From the NCBI GenBank assembly GCA_002402465.1, contig DHFW01000049.1:124001-188000 (forward strand): DNA of 64,000 bases. Direction: 5' to 3'. Shown here piece after piece: positions 9,267 to 18,833 of this stretch. How positions within the stretch are numbered: the first letter of the stretch is position 1; every line of letters starts with the position of its first letter. The notes beneath the pieces were generated by a model that ran no database searches, was not told the DNA's origin, and saw nothing but the letters and a program-made list of their open reading frames with translations. The DNA is from Bacteroidales bacterium UBA4814 (lineage in GTDB: Bacteria; Bacteroidota; Bacteroidia; Bacteroidales; UBA7960). The position numbers and the translations under genes are program-made.

Positions 9267-10676
9267 ATGGAAGAACTGAAAAGACGGAGGGTATTTAATT
9301 TACTGAAAAGCGATGTGAGTCATTTAATTGGTCAGAAGATCAACGTAAAGGGCTGGGTGCGGACCAAAAGAGGAAATAAAAACGTGAATTTTATTGCCCT
9401 CAACGATGGTTCGATCATTCATAATATACAGATTGTTGTTGATGTTCAGGCGTTTAATAATGACGACCTGCTTAAGAATGTAACCACTGGCTCGTGTATT
9501 TCAGTCGATGGCATTCTGGTAGAATCGCTGGGGCAGGGGCAAAGTATTGAGATTCATGCTTCTGAAATAGAGCTTTATGGTTCTGCTGATCCTGATAAAT
9601 ATCCCTTGCAGAAGAAAGGGCACACCCTGGAATTTTTGCGTGAAATAGCTCATCTACGCCCTCGTACAAATACTTTTGGGGCGATTTTCCGCATTCGGCA
9701 TGCCCTGGCTTTTGCCATTCACAAATACTTCAACGACATTGGCTTTTATTACCTGCATACGCCCATTATCACCGGTTCCGATGCCGAAGGGGCGGGGGCC
9801 ATGTTCAGGGTTACTACCCTGGATATAAAAAATCCTCCGCGCAAGGAAGATGGCAATATTGATTACAGCGAAGACTTTTTTGGCAAGGAAACTAACCTCA
9901 CCGTTTCGGGTCAACTCGAAGGCGAACTGGGTGCTCTTGCCCTTTCAAATGTTTATACTTTCGGCCCTACTTTTCGGGCTGAAAACTCTAACACTACCCG
10001 CCACTTGGCCGAATTCTGGATGATTGAACCCGAAATGGCGTTTTACGATATTAAGGATAACATGGATCTGGCCGAAGATTTCCTCAAATACCTGATCGGT
10101 TATTTGCTCGAAAATTGCAGCGAGGACCTGGAGTTTCTCCAGAAAATGTATGATAAGGAGTTGCTCGATCGACTGAATTTTGTGGTTGAGAACAAGTTCG
10201 AACGCCTCAGTTATACCGAGGCCATCGAAATATTGCTATCTTCGGGGCAACAATTCGAATTCCCAGTAAGCTGGGGGGTTGACCTGCAGGCCGAACACGA
10301 GCGTTACCTGGTAGAAAAACATTTTAAAAAGCCAGTTATCCTCACCGATTACCCCAAAGAGATTAAAGCCTTTTACATGAAACTCAACGATGATGGTAAG
10401 ACCGTACGGGCCATGGATGTGTTGTTTCCAAAAATTGGCGAAATTATCGGCGGGTCGCAGCGCGAAGAAAACTACGACAAGCTTTATGGGCGCATAAAAG
10501 AAATGGGTATTCACGAAGAAGACGTTTGGTGGTATCTCGAAACCCGCAAGTATGGCACTGCACCGCACAGCGGCTTCGGCCTTGGATTCGAGCGGCTGAT
10601 GCTGTTTGTAACCGGTATGGGCAACATTCGCGACGTGATCCCATTCCCCAGGACTCCACAAAACGCAGAATTTTAG
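9267..10676 (+). CDS. asnS: Asparaginyl-tRNA synthetase
   Basis: The protein has 469 residues. An N-terminal OB fold (about 20-110, with INVKGWVRTKRGNKNVNFI) binds the anticodon. The class-IIb catalytic core follows, with RTNTFGAIFRIRHALAFAIH, motif 2 FRAENSNTTRHLAEFWMIEP and motif 3 GFGLGFERLMLFVTGM. The segment EPEMAFYDIKDNMDLAEDFL favours AsnRS over AspRS, and there is no AspRS-specific GAD insertion. It charges tRNA-Asn with asparagine in the cytoplasm. The ATG at 9267 gives a standard N-terminus. It is followed by rpoN 106 bases downstream on the same strand. Confidence 0.96.
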   Translation: MEELKRRRVFNLLKSDVSHLIGQKINVKGWVRTKRGNKNVNFIALNDGSIIHNIQIVVDVQAFNNDDLLKNVTTGSCISVDGILVESLGQGQSIEIHASEIELYGSADPDKYPLQKKGHTLEFLREIAHLRPRTNTFGAIFRIRHALAFAIHKYFNDIGFYYLHTPIITGSDAEGAGAMFRVTTLDIKNPPRKEDGNIDYSEDFFGKETNLTVSGQLEGELGALALSNVYTFGPTFRAENSNTTRHLAEFWMIEPEMAFYDIKDNMDLAEDFLKYLIGYLLENCSEDLEFLQKMYDKELLDRLNFVVENKFERLSYTEAIEILLSSGQQFEFPVSWGVDLQAEHERYLVEKHFKKPVILTDYPKEIKAFYMKLNDDGKTVRAMDVLFPKIGEIIGGSQREENYDKLYGRIKEMGIHEEDVWWYLETRKYGTAPHSGFGLGFERLMLFVTGMGNIRDVIPFPRTPQNAEF

Positions 10677-10782
10677 TATGTAAGAACCTTTGGCATGGAA
10701 AAAATTTTAACTTGAATTGCGTTTAAAAATGGGGTCGGACGCATCGCGGGTTCAGAAATAAAGATTTAATTGCAAGATAAAA

Positions 10783-12279
10783 ATGCTCACACAGAAACTT
10801 CAGCAAAAACTATTGCAAAAGCTGTCTCCTCAGCAGATACAGCTTATGAAGCTTTTGCAGGTTCCTACCATTATGCTCGAGCAGCGCATAAAGCAGGAGA
10901 TTGAAGAAAACCCTGCTCTGGAAGAGGGCCGCGAAGATGTGGAAGAAACCGAGGACCAGTTTGATGAGGATTTTGAGCAAGATTATGATGAGGCCGGAAA
11001 TGAAGTGGTTTCTGAAGAGCCAGAACGCAACCAGGACGATGAATTCGACCTGAGCGACTATATCGATGACGAAGAGATCCCTGCTTATCGCCTCAATGCA
11101 AACAATACCAGCGCCGATGACGAACGCAAGGAAATACCCTTTGCTTCGGGTACCAGCTTCCAGGAGTTGTTGCTGTCTCAACTGGGGCTGCGAAAACTGA
11201 GTGAGCGCGAACACCTCATTGCCACGCATATAATCGGCAACATTGACGATTCAGGCTATCTGCAGCGCGATATTCATTCGCTTATCGACGATCTGGCCTT
11301 TAATCAGAACATACAAAGCAGTTTTAAGGAAGTTCTGGGACTGTTGCGGGTAATACAGGAGTTTGACCCCCCGGGTGTTGGCGCACGCGACTTGCAGGAA
11401 TGCCTGCTGCTGCAAATCAGGCGGGTGGTGCCTCGCACTCCTGCGGTAAAAAATGCAAGCCTTCTGCTCGAAAAAAACTTCAATGACTTTACGCGCAAGC
11501 ACTTCGACAAAATTCAGAAGAAACACAACTTCAGCGATGATGAACTCAAGGAAGCTATTGATGAAATCTTAAAACTGAACCCGAAACCGGGCAACTCGCT
11601 GAGCGAATCGGGTAAAGCCTCGCAATATATTGTACCCGACTTTTTTGTTTCTGTTACCGATGGTGAAATAGAGCTTTCGCTCAATTCGCGAAATGCACCT
11701 GACCTGCGAATAAACCGTACCTACTCTGAGATGCTCGAAACCATGGCCGATTCGAAGGGCAAAGCCGATAAAAGGCAGAAAGAAGCGCTGATGTTCGTAA
11801 AACAAAAACTTGACAGCGCCCGCTGGTTTATCGATGCCATCCGCCAGCGCCAAAATACACTGCTGGTAACCATGGAAGCCATTCTGAACTATCAGAAAGA
11901 ATATTTCCTTACAGGTGACGAAACCAAGCTCAGGCCAATGATTCTGAAGGATATTGCCGATATTGTAAAACTTGATATTTCTACCATTTCGAGAGTGGCC
12001 AACAGTAAATATGTTCAAACACCTTACGGAACCTTTCTGTTAAAAACCTTTTTCTCTGAGTCACTTCAAACCGAGAGCGGCGAAGAAGTTTCGACCCGTG
12101 AGGTTAAGAAAATTTTGCAGGATTGCATTGCCGCCGAAGATAAATCCAAACCAGTTACCGACGAAGAACTCGCAGCCATTTTAAAGGAAAAGGGCTACAA
12201 TATAGCCCGCCGCACTGTGGCAAAATACCGTGAGCAACTCGACATACCCGTGGCCAGGCTGCGAAAAGAACTTGTATGA
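10783..12279 (+). CDS. rpoN: RNA polymerase sigma-54 factor
   Basis: The protein has 498 residues. Region I is glutamine- and leucine-rich (LTQKLQQKLLQKLSPQQIQL) and is where enhancer-binding ATPases act. An acidic region II (about 45-90) is full of Asp and Glu. The core-binding domain follows, with EFDPPGVGARDLQECLLLQI. The C-terminal part has an HTH (IVKLDISTISRVANSKYVQT) and the RpoN box ARRTVAKYRE near the end. Sigma-54 reads -24/-12 promoters and needs an AAA+ activator; none is visible in this window. It lies downstream of asnS and upstream of a PAP2-like gene. Confidence 0.97.
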   Translation: MLTQKLQQKLLQKLSPQQIQLMKLLQVPTIMLEQRIKQEIEENPALEEGREDVEETEDQFDEDFEQDYDEAGNEVVSEEPERNQDDEFDLSDYIDDEEIPAYRLNANNTSADDERKEIPFASGTSFQELLLSQLGLRKLSEREHLIATHIIGNIDDSGYLQRDIHSLIDDLAFNQNIQSSFKEVLGLLRVIQEFDPPGVGARDLQECLLLQIRRVVPRTPAVKNASLLLEKNFNDFTRKHFDKIQKKHNFSDDELKEAIDEILKLNPKPGNSLSESGKASQYIVPDFFVSVTDGEIELSLNSRNAPDLRINRTYSEMLETMADSKGKADKRQKEALMFVKQKLDSARWFIDAIRQRQNTLLVTMEAILNYQKEYFLTGDETKLRPMILKDIADIVKLDISTISRVANSKYVQTPYGTFLLKTFFSESLQTESGEEVSTREVKKILQDCIAAEDKSKPVTDEELAAILKEKGYNIARRTVAKYREQLDIPVARLRKELV

Positions 12280-12364
12280 AACGAGCATGAATTGTTAAAC
12301 ACAAACACAGATGAAAATTCCTCATGCGAGTTCCATCCGACCTTAATTTGAAAGTTATTTACGG

Positions 12365-12988
12365 ATGAAAATTGAAAACCGAATAGCCAGCCTGCTTTCT
12401 GCACTGCTGCACCCGCTAATTCTTCCCACCCTGGGGCTGATTATCCTGTTCAACCTGAACACCTATTTGTCTTATTCCATGCCAGGCCAGGCAAAAAAGT
12501 TCATTTTGCTTATTGTGTTCATAAATTCGGCTATTGCGCCCGTGCTTTCCATTCTTTTGCTGAAAAAAATGGGGTTTATCAAAGACATTACCCTCGATGA
12601 CCGCAGCGAACGAATGCTGCCCCTGCTACTTTCAGCAATTTATTTTTTTCTAACCTATTTTCTTCTCCGAAAGGTGGCCTTGCCCTCCTTGATATATTTT
12701 TACATTATCGGGGCCACCATACTGATTTTGCTTTCACTAATCATTACTTATCGTTGGAAAATAAGCATTCATATGGTTTCCATGGGGGGATTTACCGGAT
12801 TCCTAATCAGCATTGCCCTGCTGCTGCAGATTGATATTTACTGGCTGCTAATGCTTACTTTCTTGCTTTCGGGCATGCTTGGCACGGCCCGGGTAATAGT
12901 AAAAGCCCACGACTTACCCCAGGTGTTTGCAGGGTATGCCATGGGCGTTGGGGTAATGCTGGTGCTCTTTCTTTACCTCAGGGCTTAG
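12365..12988 (+). CDS. PAP2-superfamily-like integral membrane protein
   Basis: The protein has 207 residues and about six transmembrane segments, and belongs to the short PAP2-like proteins of Bacteroidota. The C-terminal ARVIVKAHDLPQVFAGYAMG resembles PAP2 motif 3 (S-R-x5-H-x3-D), with Arg and His kept but Gln where Asp is expected. The motif-2 equivalent, KISIHMVSMGGFTGF, keeps His but not the usual P-S-G-H. Phosphatase activity is therefore uncertain, and it may be a non-catalytic relative. Its stop overlaps the stop of the convergent barrel gene by four bases. Confidence 0.6.
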   Translation: MKIENRIASLLSALLHPLILPTLGLIILFNLNTYLSYSMPGQAKKFILLIVFINSAIAPVLSILLLKKMGFIKDITLDDRSERMLPLLLSAIYFFLTYFLLRKVALPSLIYFYIIGATILILLSLIITYRWKISIHMVSMGGFTGFLISIALLLQIDIYWLLMLTFLLSGMLGTARVIVKAHDLPQVFAGYAMGVGVMLVLFLYLRA

Positions 12989-13707
12989 TAAATAATAAAC
13001 GTTAAGCCAAGCGAAAAAGGTTTCATGTCGGTTACACTGTTATCCTTGAATATTTTCGTGAGCGGCAGGTAAGCATTCAGGTTAATGCGCCCATATCCAA
13101 TGCGTCCGCTGAGGCCAAACTGAAATTTCTCCAGGTTACCCAGTTTGTGCTCCTTTAATTTAAATTCGGTCTGACTGGTTTGCCATAAAATGCCATCGTC
13201 ATATTTAATGTGGGTTTTGGTATGGGCATTAACCAGGTATCCCGCTCTTACACCAGCCGTAATTCTGAAAGTATGCGGAAGGTTGTTGTTTCGATACCTG
13301 AGTTCAAGCGGAATATTTAGATAATTGAGATTTAGCTTGTTTTTCTTTAATTCTGCATTGCTTTCATCAATGGGAGAAAAATCGAAGGCGCCAGGCTGAG
13401 GGTAAGTTGATGACCAGAAAATTGGTGCATAACCAAAAAAATGATCGCTGTAAAGATTATGGCTTGCAATACCCAGGCCGGTGGCAAAGCTAATAGGGGA
13501 GTTGCCCAGGCGAAACTCCTGCATCATGGTAATGTTTATTCCGCGGTTTATGGTGTTCATGTCCATGTTCTCTGGCGCATTGCTCCAGATATCCGTAAAA
13601 AGGTCGATCATAAAGCGGTCGGAGCGGCCCCAGAGTAAATCATCCTGGGCAAAGGCAGTCCCTGCCAATAGCCAGGTTGCTGTAAGAAAAATAAAAAAAC
13701 GTTTCAT
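12985..13707 (-). CDS. PorT-like outer-membrane beta-barrel protein
   Basis: The protein has 240 residues with a signal peptide ending in AGTAFAQ. Alternating hydrophobic strands run throughout: LNYLNIPLELRYRNN is the typical segment of the PorT-like barrel family (strand L-x-Y-L-x-I-P-L-x-L), followed by FRITAGVRAGYLV and FQFGLSGRIGYGRINLNAY. The C-terminus ends SLGLTFIIY with a terminal aromatic, as outer-membrane barrels do. The family is defined mainly by fold and its functions are diverse. It is a single gene, convergent with the PAP2-like gene. Confidence 0.75.
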   Translation of the reverse strand: MKRFFIFLTATWLLAGTAFAQDDLLWGRSDRFMIDLFTDIWSNAPENMDMNTINRGINITMMQEFRLGNSPISFATGLGIASHNLYSDHFFGYAPIFWSSTYPQPGAFDFSPIDESNAELKKNKLNLNYLNIPLELRYRNNNLPHTFRITAGVRAGYLVNAHTKTHIKYDDGILWQTSQTEFKLKEHKLGNLEKFQFGLSGRIGYGRINLNAYLPLTKIFKDNSVTDMKPFSLGLTFIIY

Positions 13708-13850
13708 ATTAATGCGGTTTTTATGAAAATTGATTCATGTTAAGTTTCTCTGATTCTAAAAAGATTGCAAATTTTGCAATATAAAAGTAAGGAAAAAACC
13801 GGCAATTTTGCATCAAAGTCTCCTTTTAGCAAAAACAGTGCCTATAAGGT

Positions 13851-14816
13851 TTACTGCAGGTATTTTTTTTCGCCTTCAGGCATGTACTTTTCAAACGACT
13901 TCAGGTGGAGCATTTCGTCACCCGTTTTCTTGCCAAGTTTTATCAACTCCTGAAACTGCATTTTTATTTCCTCAAAGCCATACTTTAGCCTTGCTTCGAG
14001 GGCAGCCTGCATAGTTAGATTAAATGATTTCTTGAGCAATTGAACCGCAATAAAAGCGGGCATATGCAACATCCAGTAAGGGAAAATGCTGTCGGCTTTT
14101 AAACCGCTTTTGCGCGAAACCCTCACCACTTCTTTAATGCCTTGCACCGATTGGGCAATCAGTTTATTGTTTTCGACAAAAAGCCTGAAGCTGCCTGCCT
14201 TTATCACGGGCCCCAGCAGGGCTGCCTCCCACGCAAAGTGGCCCCTAATCAAGGGCGCAACAGAGGATTGCACCCTGGGCTGCAGCCCTGCGTTTTCCAT
14301 AATGGAGGCAAGGTCTTGAAGGCGCTTGCTGGTTTTTCCATCGGGTTCGCCCAAAAAGGTATATCTGTTGCCAAACAAATAGCAGTTTATTCCGCCCAAA
14401 GTTTGCGATCCCAGCACCATGTCAGGCAATCCAAAAAAATATCGGCCCCTGGGCAGGTGTTTTTCGATCAGGTCAAACTCATTCCATAAGTGGCCCAGGA
14501 AAAGGATATGCGCATTACCCGAAAATTTTGCAATGTAGGGCAGGGCATCGCCCAGCTGAAAATTTTTTATGGCCACAATAATCAGGTCGTAGGAGTCTTT
14601 AGGGTCCAGGCGATCGATGGTGTTGGGGCGGAATACCGTTTGCTTGTATTCCTTTTCTTTTCCGCGCACATCGGTGCAGGTAATGGTAATGCCCGAATGG
14701 CTGTATCGTACCAGCCGCTGCCTGCGCACCAACAGGCTCACCTCGTGGCCTGCCTCCCACATTTGCCAGGCATAGGTGGTTCCTATCACACCGGCTCCAA
14801 AAACAAGTATCTTCAT
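13851..14816 (-). CDS. Ketopantoate-reductase-like (ApbA/PanE family) oxidoreductase
   Basis: The protein has 321 residues. It opens with a Rossmann dinucleotide motif, MKILVFGAGVIGTTYAWQM, then HEVSLLVRRQRL, as in PanE. True 2-dehydropantoate 2-reductases reduce ketopantoate to pantoate with NADPH for CoA synthesis. The C-terminal helical domain here is divergent, and I do not see the family's usual Lys-containing motif clearly, so a different 2-oxo-acid or aldehyde substrate is possible. No panB or panC gene is nearby. Single gene between the barrel gene and recG. Confidence 0.65.
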   Translation of the reverse strand: MKILVFGAGVIGTTYAWQMWEAGHEVSLLVRRQRLVRYSHSGITITCTDVRGKEKEYKQTVFRPNTIDRLDPKDSYDLIIVAIKNFQLGDALPYIAKFSGNAHILFLGHLWNEFDLIEKHLPRGRYFFGLPDMVLGSQTLGGINCYLFGNRYTFLGEPDGKTSKRLQDLASIMENAGLQPRVQSSVAPLIRGHFAWEAALLGPVIKAGSFRLFVENNKLIAQSVQGIKEVVRVSRKSGLKADSIFPYWMLHMPAFIAVQLLKKSFNLTMQAALEARLKYGFEEIKMQFQELIKLGKKTGDEMLHLKSFEKYMPEGEKKYLQ

Positions 14817-14913
14817 GCAGTATTAGGTTGAAAACTTAATCAAAAATACAAAACACTCATTCATGTTTTCTGATTTTTTTTCAAGGAATGCTGGCAGCAC
14901 CGCCTCTATTTAT

Positions 14914-14921
14914 TAATTTTA
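14914..14921 (+). promoter_or_regulatory. Probable -7 element of the recG promoter
   Basis: TAATTTTA resembles TAnnTTTG with one mismatch. Transcription would start near 14928, which excludes a GTG start at 14923 and favours the ATG at 14941. Confidence 0.4.
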
Positions 14922-14940
14922 CGTGCAATCGCCGGCAAAT

Positions 14941-17046
14941 ATGAGTCAGGAATACCTAAAAACCTCCATAGAATACCTGAAAGGTGTGGGGCCCAAGCGC
15001 GGAGAATTATTGCGCAAGGAGGCCCAGGTTTTTACATTTGGCGACTTGCTCGAATTCTTTCCTTTTCGGTATGTGGACCGCAGCAGGTTTTACAAAATCA
15101 GTGAAATCAGCGAGGACCTGCCCTACGTGCAGCTCAGGGGCTTTATTGCCAATGTTGAACTTCACGGACATAAGCGCGCCACCCGCATGACCGCCACCCT
15201 GCGCGATGAAACCGGCACCCTTGAGCTGGTGTGGTTTCAGGGCATTAAATGGCTTAAGTCTACTTTTAAACCCAATGTGGAGTATATTGTCTTTGGAAAA
15301 CCTTCGCTTTTTAACCGCAGCTACAACATAGTGCACCCCGAAGTGGAGCCGGTTACTCCCGGGGCCATTAACCAAGAGTCGGCCATGCAACCGGTATACA
15401 ATTCGTCGGAGAAGTTGAAGTCGCAGGGTCTCGACAGCCGTGGAATTGCAAAGCTTATGCGCACTTTGTTGCCCCTGGCCATCGACCATGTACGCGAAAC
15501 CCTGCCGCCCGAAATGCTGGCCGCCATAAAGTTGCCCGACCGAAAAACCACCTTGCTGCATATCCACTTTCCACCCGATCCGCTGTCGCTTAAAAAGGCA
15601 GTAGCCCGGCTTAAGTTCGAAGAGCTGTTTTACATTCAGCTTAATCTGCTTCGCCATAAGTTGCTGCGATCCGAAAAGAGCGGAGGGCATGTTTTCAGGC
15701 AAATAGGCGATTTTTTCAATGGCTTTTATAACCACTGCCTTGGTTTTGAGCTGACCGGCGCCCAAAAACGGGTAATGAAGGAAATACGAGGTGATACCCT
15801 TTCGGGAAAACAGATGAACCGCTTGCTTCAGGGCGATGTGGGCAGCGGCAAAACCGTGGTAGCTTTAATGACCATGCTTATCGCCCTCGATAATGGCTTC
15901 CAGGCATGCCTGATGGCACCCACAGAAATCCTTGCTTTTCAGCACTTTGAGTCTGTTTCGCGTTTGCTTAATCCATTGAATATCAAAGTCGGTCTTTTGA
16001 CCGGATCAACCCGATCGGCCCAGCGTCGCCAGCTTTTAAAAGCGCTAAAAGATGGTGATTTACAGATAATTATAGGCACCCACGCTCTGATAGAAGATGT
16101 AGTTCAGTTTGACAAACTTGGGGTGGTAATAATTGATGAGCAGCATCGCTTTGGGGTGGCCCAGCGTGCCAAACTTTGGTCGAAAGGACATGTGCCTCCG
16201 CATATTTTGGTTATGACTGCCACACCCATTCCGCGAACCCTGGCCATGACCCTTTACGGCGACCTGGATGTGTCGGTGATTGATGAACTGCCTCCGGGCC
16301 GAAAACCCATTAAAACCATCCATCAATACGATAGTAACCGCCTTAAGGTTTTTGGCTTTATGCGCGAGCAGATAAAACTTGGCAGGCAGATCTATGTGGT
16401 CTATCCACTCATTAAGGAGTCTGAAACCCTCGACCTGAAAGACCTGACCGATGGCTACGAAAGCATAGTGCGCGAATTTCCGTTGCCCGATTATGCGGTG
16501 AGCATTGTGCACGGCCAAATGAAGCCCGCCGACAAGGATTTTGAAATGCAGCGCTTTGTTAAGGGTCAGACGCAAATTATGGTGGCCACCACGGTGATTG
16601 AGGTTGGCATCGATGTGCCCAATGCCTCGGTTATGGTAATTGAAAGTGCCGAGCGTTTTGGCCTGTCGCAGCTGCATCAGCTTCGCGGTAGGGTAGGGCG
16701 CGGGGCCGACCAGAGCTATTGCATCCTAATGACTGGGCAAAAGCTCAGCAACGATGCCCGCAAGCGTATTGAAGTAATGGTTAAGTCTAACGATGGTTTT
16801 GAGATTGCCGAGATGGACCTGAAACTGCGGGGTCCCGGCGACATCCAGGGCACCCAGCAAAGCGGCATTCTCGACCTGAAAATGGCTGACCTGGCAAAGG
16901 ACGAGGCCATTCTGAAATTTTCGCGCGACAAGGCCCGGGAACTGTTACAGGATGATCCTTACCTGGAAAAATCCGCCCATCGCATGGTAGTGCAACGCCT
17001 GCGCACATTGTATCACGACAAGCTTTTCTGGAGCAGGATTAGTTAG
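14941..17046 (+). CDS. recG: ATP-dependent DNA helicase RecG
   Basis: The protein has 701 residues from the ATG at 14941. An N-terminal wedge/OB domain (about 60-150) carries the branch-point module. The SF2 motor follows: QRVM-type Q motif (GAQKRVMKEI), Walker A GDVGSGKTVVA, Walker B IIDEQHRFGVAQRAKL, motif III TATPIPRTLAMTLYGD, then the second RecA fold with GQMKPADKDFEM, TTVIEVGIDVPNASVMVIE and QLHQLRGRVGRG. The C-terminal LKLRGPGDIQGTQQSG is the RecG TRG-like region. It remodels stalled forks and Holliday junctions. Convergent with tonB, with a shared terminator between them. Confidence 0.97.
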   Translation: MSQEYLKTSIEYLKGVGPKRGELLRKEAQVFTFGDLLEFFPFRYVDRSRFYKISEISEDLPYVQLRGFIANVELHGHKRATRMTATLRDETGTLELVWFQGIKWLKSTFKPNVEYIVFGKPSLFNRSYNIVHPEVEPVTPGAINQESAMQPVYNSSEKLKSQGLDSRGIAKLMRTLLPLAIDHVRETLPPEMLAAIKLPDRKTTLLHIHFPPDPLSLKKAVARLKFEELFYIQLNLLRHKLLRSEKSGGHVFRQIGDFFNGFYNHCLGFELTGAQKRVMKEIRGDTLSGKQMNRLLQGDVGSGKTVVALMTMLIALDNGFQACLMAPTEILAFQHFESVSRLLNPLNIKVGLLTGSTRSAQRRQLLKALKDGDLQIIIGTHALIEDVVQFDKLGVVIIDEQHRFGVAQRAKLWSKGHVPPHILVMTATPIPRTLAMTLYGDLDVSVIDELPPGRKPIKTIHQYDSNRLKVFGFMREQIKLGRQIYVVYPLIKESETLDLKDLTDGYESIVREFPLPDYAVSIVHGQMKPADKDFEMQRFVKGQTQIMVATTVIEVGIDVPNASVMVIESAERFGLSQLHQLRGRVGRGADQSYCILMTGQKLSNDARKRIEVMVKSNDGFEIAEMDLKLRGPGDIQGTQQSGILDLKMADLAKDEAILKFSRDKARELLQDDPYLEKSAHRMVVQRLRTLYHDKLFWSRIS

Positions 17047-17050
17047 GACA

Positions 17051-17090
17051 AAAAAAAACGCTGCGCCAAGGTGCAGCGTTAAATTTTTTT
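17051..17090. terminator. Bidirectional terminator between recG and tonB
   Basis: AACGCTGC (17057-17064) pairs with GCAGCGTT (17073-17080). A-rich bases precede it and eight T residues follow, so it can serve both convergent genes. Confidence 0.85.
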
Positions 17091-17101
17091 TCGTCCTTTG
17101 C

Positions 17102-17779
17102 TTAGTTGAGAACGAAGCGAATGGGCATGTTGAACTGTACCCTAACCGGCTGGCCTCTTTGACGGCCTGGGTTCCAGCGTGGCATGTTGCGAACCACGCG
17201 CACGGCTTCTTCGTCGCAGCCACCACCGATACCACGCAATACGCGTACGTCGGTAACCGAGCCATCGCGTTCAACCACAAAGGTTACGAATACTGTTCCC
17301 TGAATACCTGCTTCACGGGCCATCTGTGGATAGCGCAAGTTTTCGGTAAGGTAACGGATGCGTGCCTCTTCACCACCCGGGAAACTGGGCTGGTCTTCAA
17401 CCACGGTAAAGATCACCTCTTCTGCAATTTCTTCTTCCTGCTGCACCACCACAGGAGCGAACTCTCTTACTTCGGTGGTAATGGTAGCTTCCACATCCAC
17501 AAAGAACTCTTCTTCCACTTCCACGTCATCGTCAACAATGACAAGCTCCATGGAAGGAGCTGGCGGCGGGGGCGGGGGCGGGGTTTCCTGGCGGGTGATC
17601 GGAATGTCTTCCTCCTCGATAAAGTCCATTTCCAAAGTACCCAGGTCGTACTCTGGCCTTTCGTAGGTTTTCCATTCGAATGCGACCAGAACACATAAAA
17701 GGGCAATTGCCAGACCAATCTGGAGAAAAATGCGCTTTTTGTTTTCGAGGTCAGCTTTCGGTGTTTTTTTTGCTTCCAT
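17102..17779 (-). CDS. tonB: Energy transducer TonB
   Basis: The protein has 225 residues. A single inner-membrane anchor (about 19-38, IFLQIGLAIALLCVLVAF) is followed by a periplasmic linker with a proline run (TPPPPPPPAP) and an acidic stretch. The C-terminal domain (about 130-225) has RYPQMAREAGIQGTVFVTFV, then GSVTDVRVLRGIGGGCDEEA and NMPRWNPGRQRGQPV, the standard TonB_C signature. It passes the proton-motive force from ExbB/ExbD to SusC-type transporters. No exbB or exbD is in the window. The susC at 5993 is a possible client. Confidence 0.93.
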   Translation of the reverse strand: MEAKKTPKADLENKKRIFLQIGLAIALLCVLVAFEWKTYERPEYDLGTLEMDFIEEEDIPITRQETPPPPPPPAPSMELVIVDDDVEVEEEFFVDVEATITTEVREFAPVVVQQEEEIAEEVIFTVVEDQPSFPGGEEARIRYLTENLRYPQMAREAGIQGTVFVTFVVERDGSVTDVRVLRGIGGGCDEEAVRVVRNMPRWNPGRQRGQPVRVQFNMPIRFVLN

Positions 17780-17898
17780 ATATGTTTGCTGGTTTTTGGC
17801 AGGCGCCTGTGAGGGTGAATTTTTACGGCTTCAAAAGCGACTGCTAATATACAAATAATTTGAAAAAACTATTCCGGCTTTCTAAAATCAAAACTTAT

Positions 17899-18291
17899 TT
17901 ATTTAATTAGGCCGGGGCAAATTTTTAAAATATTACTGAATAAAGTTATTCCAAAAACTGTTCCAAAAAGGTTGAACGCAACATCAGTAATGTTTCCGTT
18001 TCTGCCGGAAAAATAAAAATGTTGCAGGATTTCGGTAAGGCTACCGTATATGAATCCTGCCAGCAGGGTAAACAGCACAAAGTAACGGTGCATTAATTTC
18101 TGGCTGCCTTGTTTGTAAAATCCGAAAGAAAAAAGCAGGCCAAAAATGGAAAACAGGAAAAAATGCACCAGTTTATCAAAATGGGGCATGCTGAAAATGC
18201 CTGATTTCGGTAGGTTTCCGGGTGGCATACTGATGGCGATAAAAACCACCAGCATCCAAGCCAGGGCAGGAAGAAAATATCTGAAAGCCAT
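17899..18291 (-). CDS. VanZ-family membrane protein
   Basis: The protein has 130 residues and four hydrophobic segments. It shows the VanZ layout: a Pro/Gly-rich loop after the first helix (MPPGNLPKSGIFSMPHFDKL) with H-F-D-K-L-V-H-F starting helix two, then GSLTEILQHFYFSGRNGNITD-like sequence, where E-x-x-Q and D-x-x-x-N-x-x-G are family hallmarks. VanZ of enterococci adds low-level teicoplanin resistance, but most members are uncharacterised. It follows gcvH by 37 bases and is probably the last gene of this block. Confidence 0.8.
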   Translation of the reverse strand: MAFRYFLPALAWMLVVFIAISMPPGNLPKSGIFSMPHFDKLVHFFLFSIFGLLFSFGFYKQGSQKLMHRYFVLFTLLAGFIYGSLTEILQHFYFSGRNGNITDVAFNLFGTVFGITLFSNILKICPGLIK

Positions 18292-18328
18292 TACTTTGTT
18301 TTGCCGTTAAAGCAGGTTTCCGGCAACC

Positions 18329-18709
18329 TCAGGCACCAACCAGTTCCTTGTACTGTGCGGGGGTTAAAAGTTCATTGGTTTCGGAGGCGTCTGACAGCTT
18401 CATTTTAATGATCCAGCCTTCCCCGTAAGGGTCTTTGTTTACCACATCAGGAGTGGATTCGAGCTCTTCATTAAATTCGGTTACTTCGCCTGAAAGCGGC
18501 ATAAAAAGGTCAGAAACGGTTTTTACCGCTTCAATAGTCCCAAAGGTTTCTTCTTTATCGAGGGTTTCGCCTACGGTATCAACTTCCACGTAAACAATAT
18601 CGCCAAGCTCTTTCTGTGCGAAATCGGTAATACCCACAGTGGCATTTTCGCCTTCAATTTTTATCCATTCGTGGTCTTTGGTGTACAGTAAATCTTCAGG
18701 AAAATTCAT
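18329..18709 (-). CDS. gcvH: Glycine cleavage system H protein
   Basis: The protein has 126 residues, the standard length. The lipoyl-accepting hammerhead reads FGTIEAVKTVSDLFMP, with Lys63 as the lipoyl-lysine, and the start is YTKDHEWIKIEG, the GcvH signature. It shuttles the aminomethyl group between the P, T and L proteins; those genes are not in the window. It follows the suf block, and lipoylation depends on Fe-S enzymes (lipoyl synthase), which may explain the neighbourhood. Confidence 0.97.
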   Translation of the reverse strand: MNFPEDLLYTKDHEWIKIEGENATVGITDFAQKELGDIVYVEVDTVGETLDKEETFGTIEAVKTVSDLFMPLSGEVTEFNEELESTPDVVNKDPYGEGWIIKMKLSDASETNELLTPAQYKELVGA

Positions 18710-18833
18710 AGCAAGAATTTTTTTTGATGAATGAATTGGTGCAGTTGCTTATGTGGCCAAAAGTACAATCTTTTTTTATACAAAAAAAGAATTTTGCAGC
18801 CACCCTGAGGGTAAATTGTGTCTGAGGCGAATC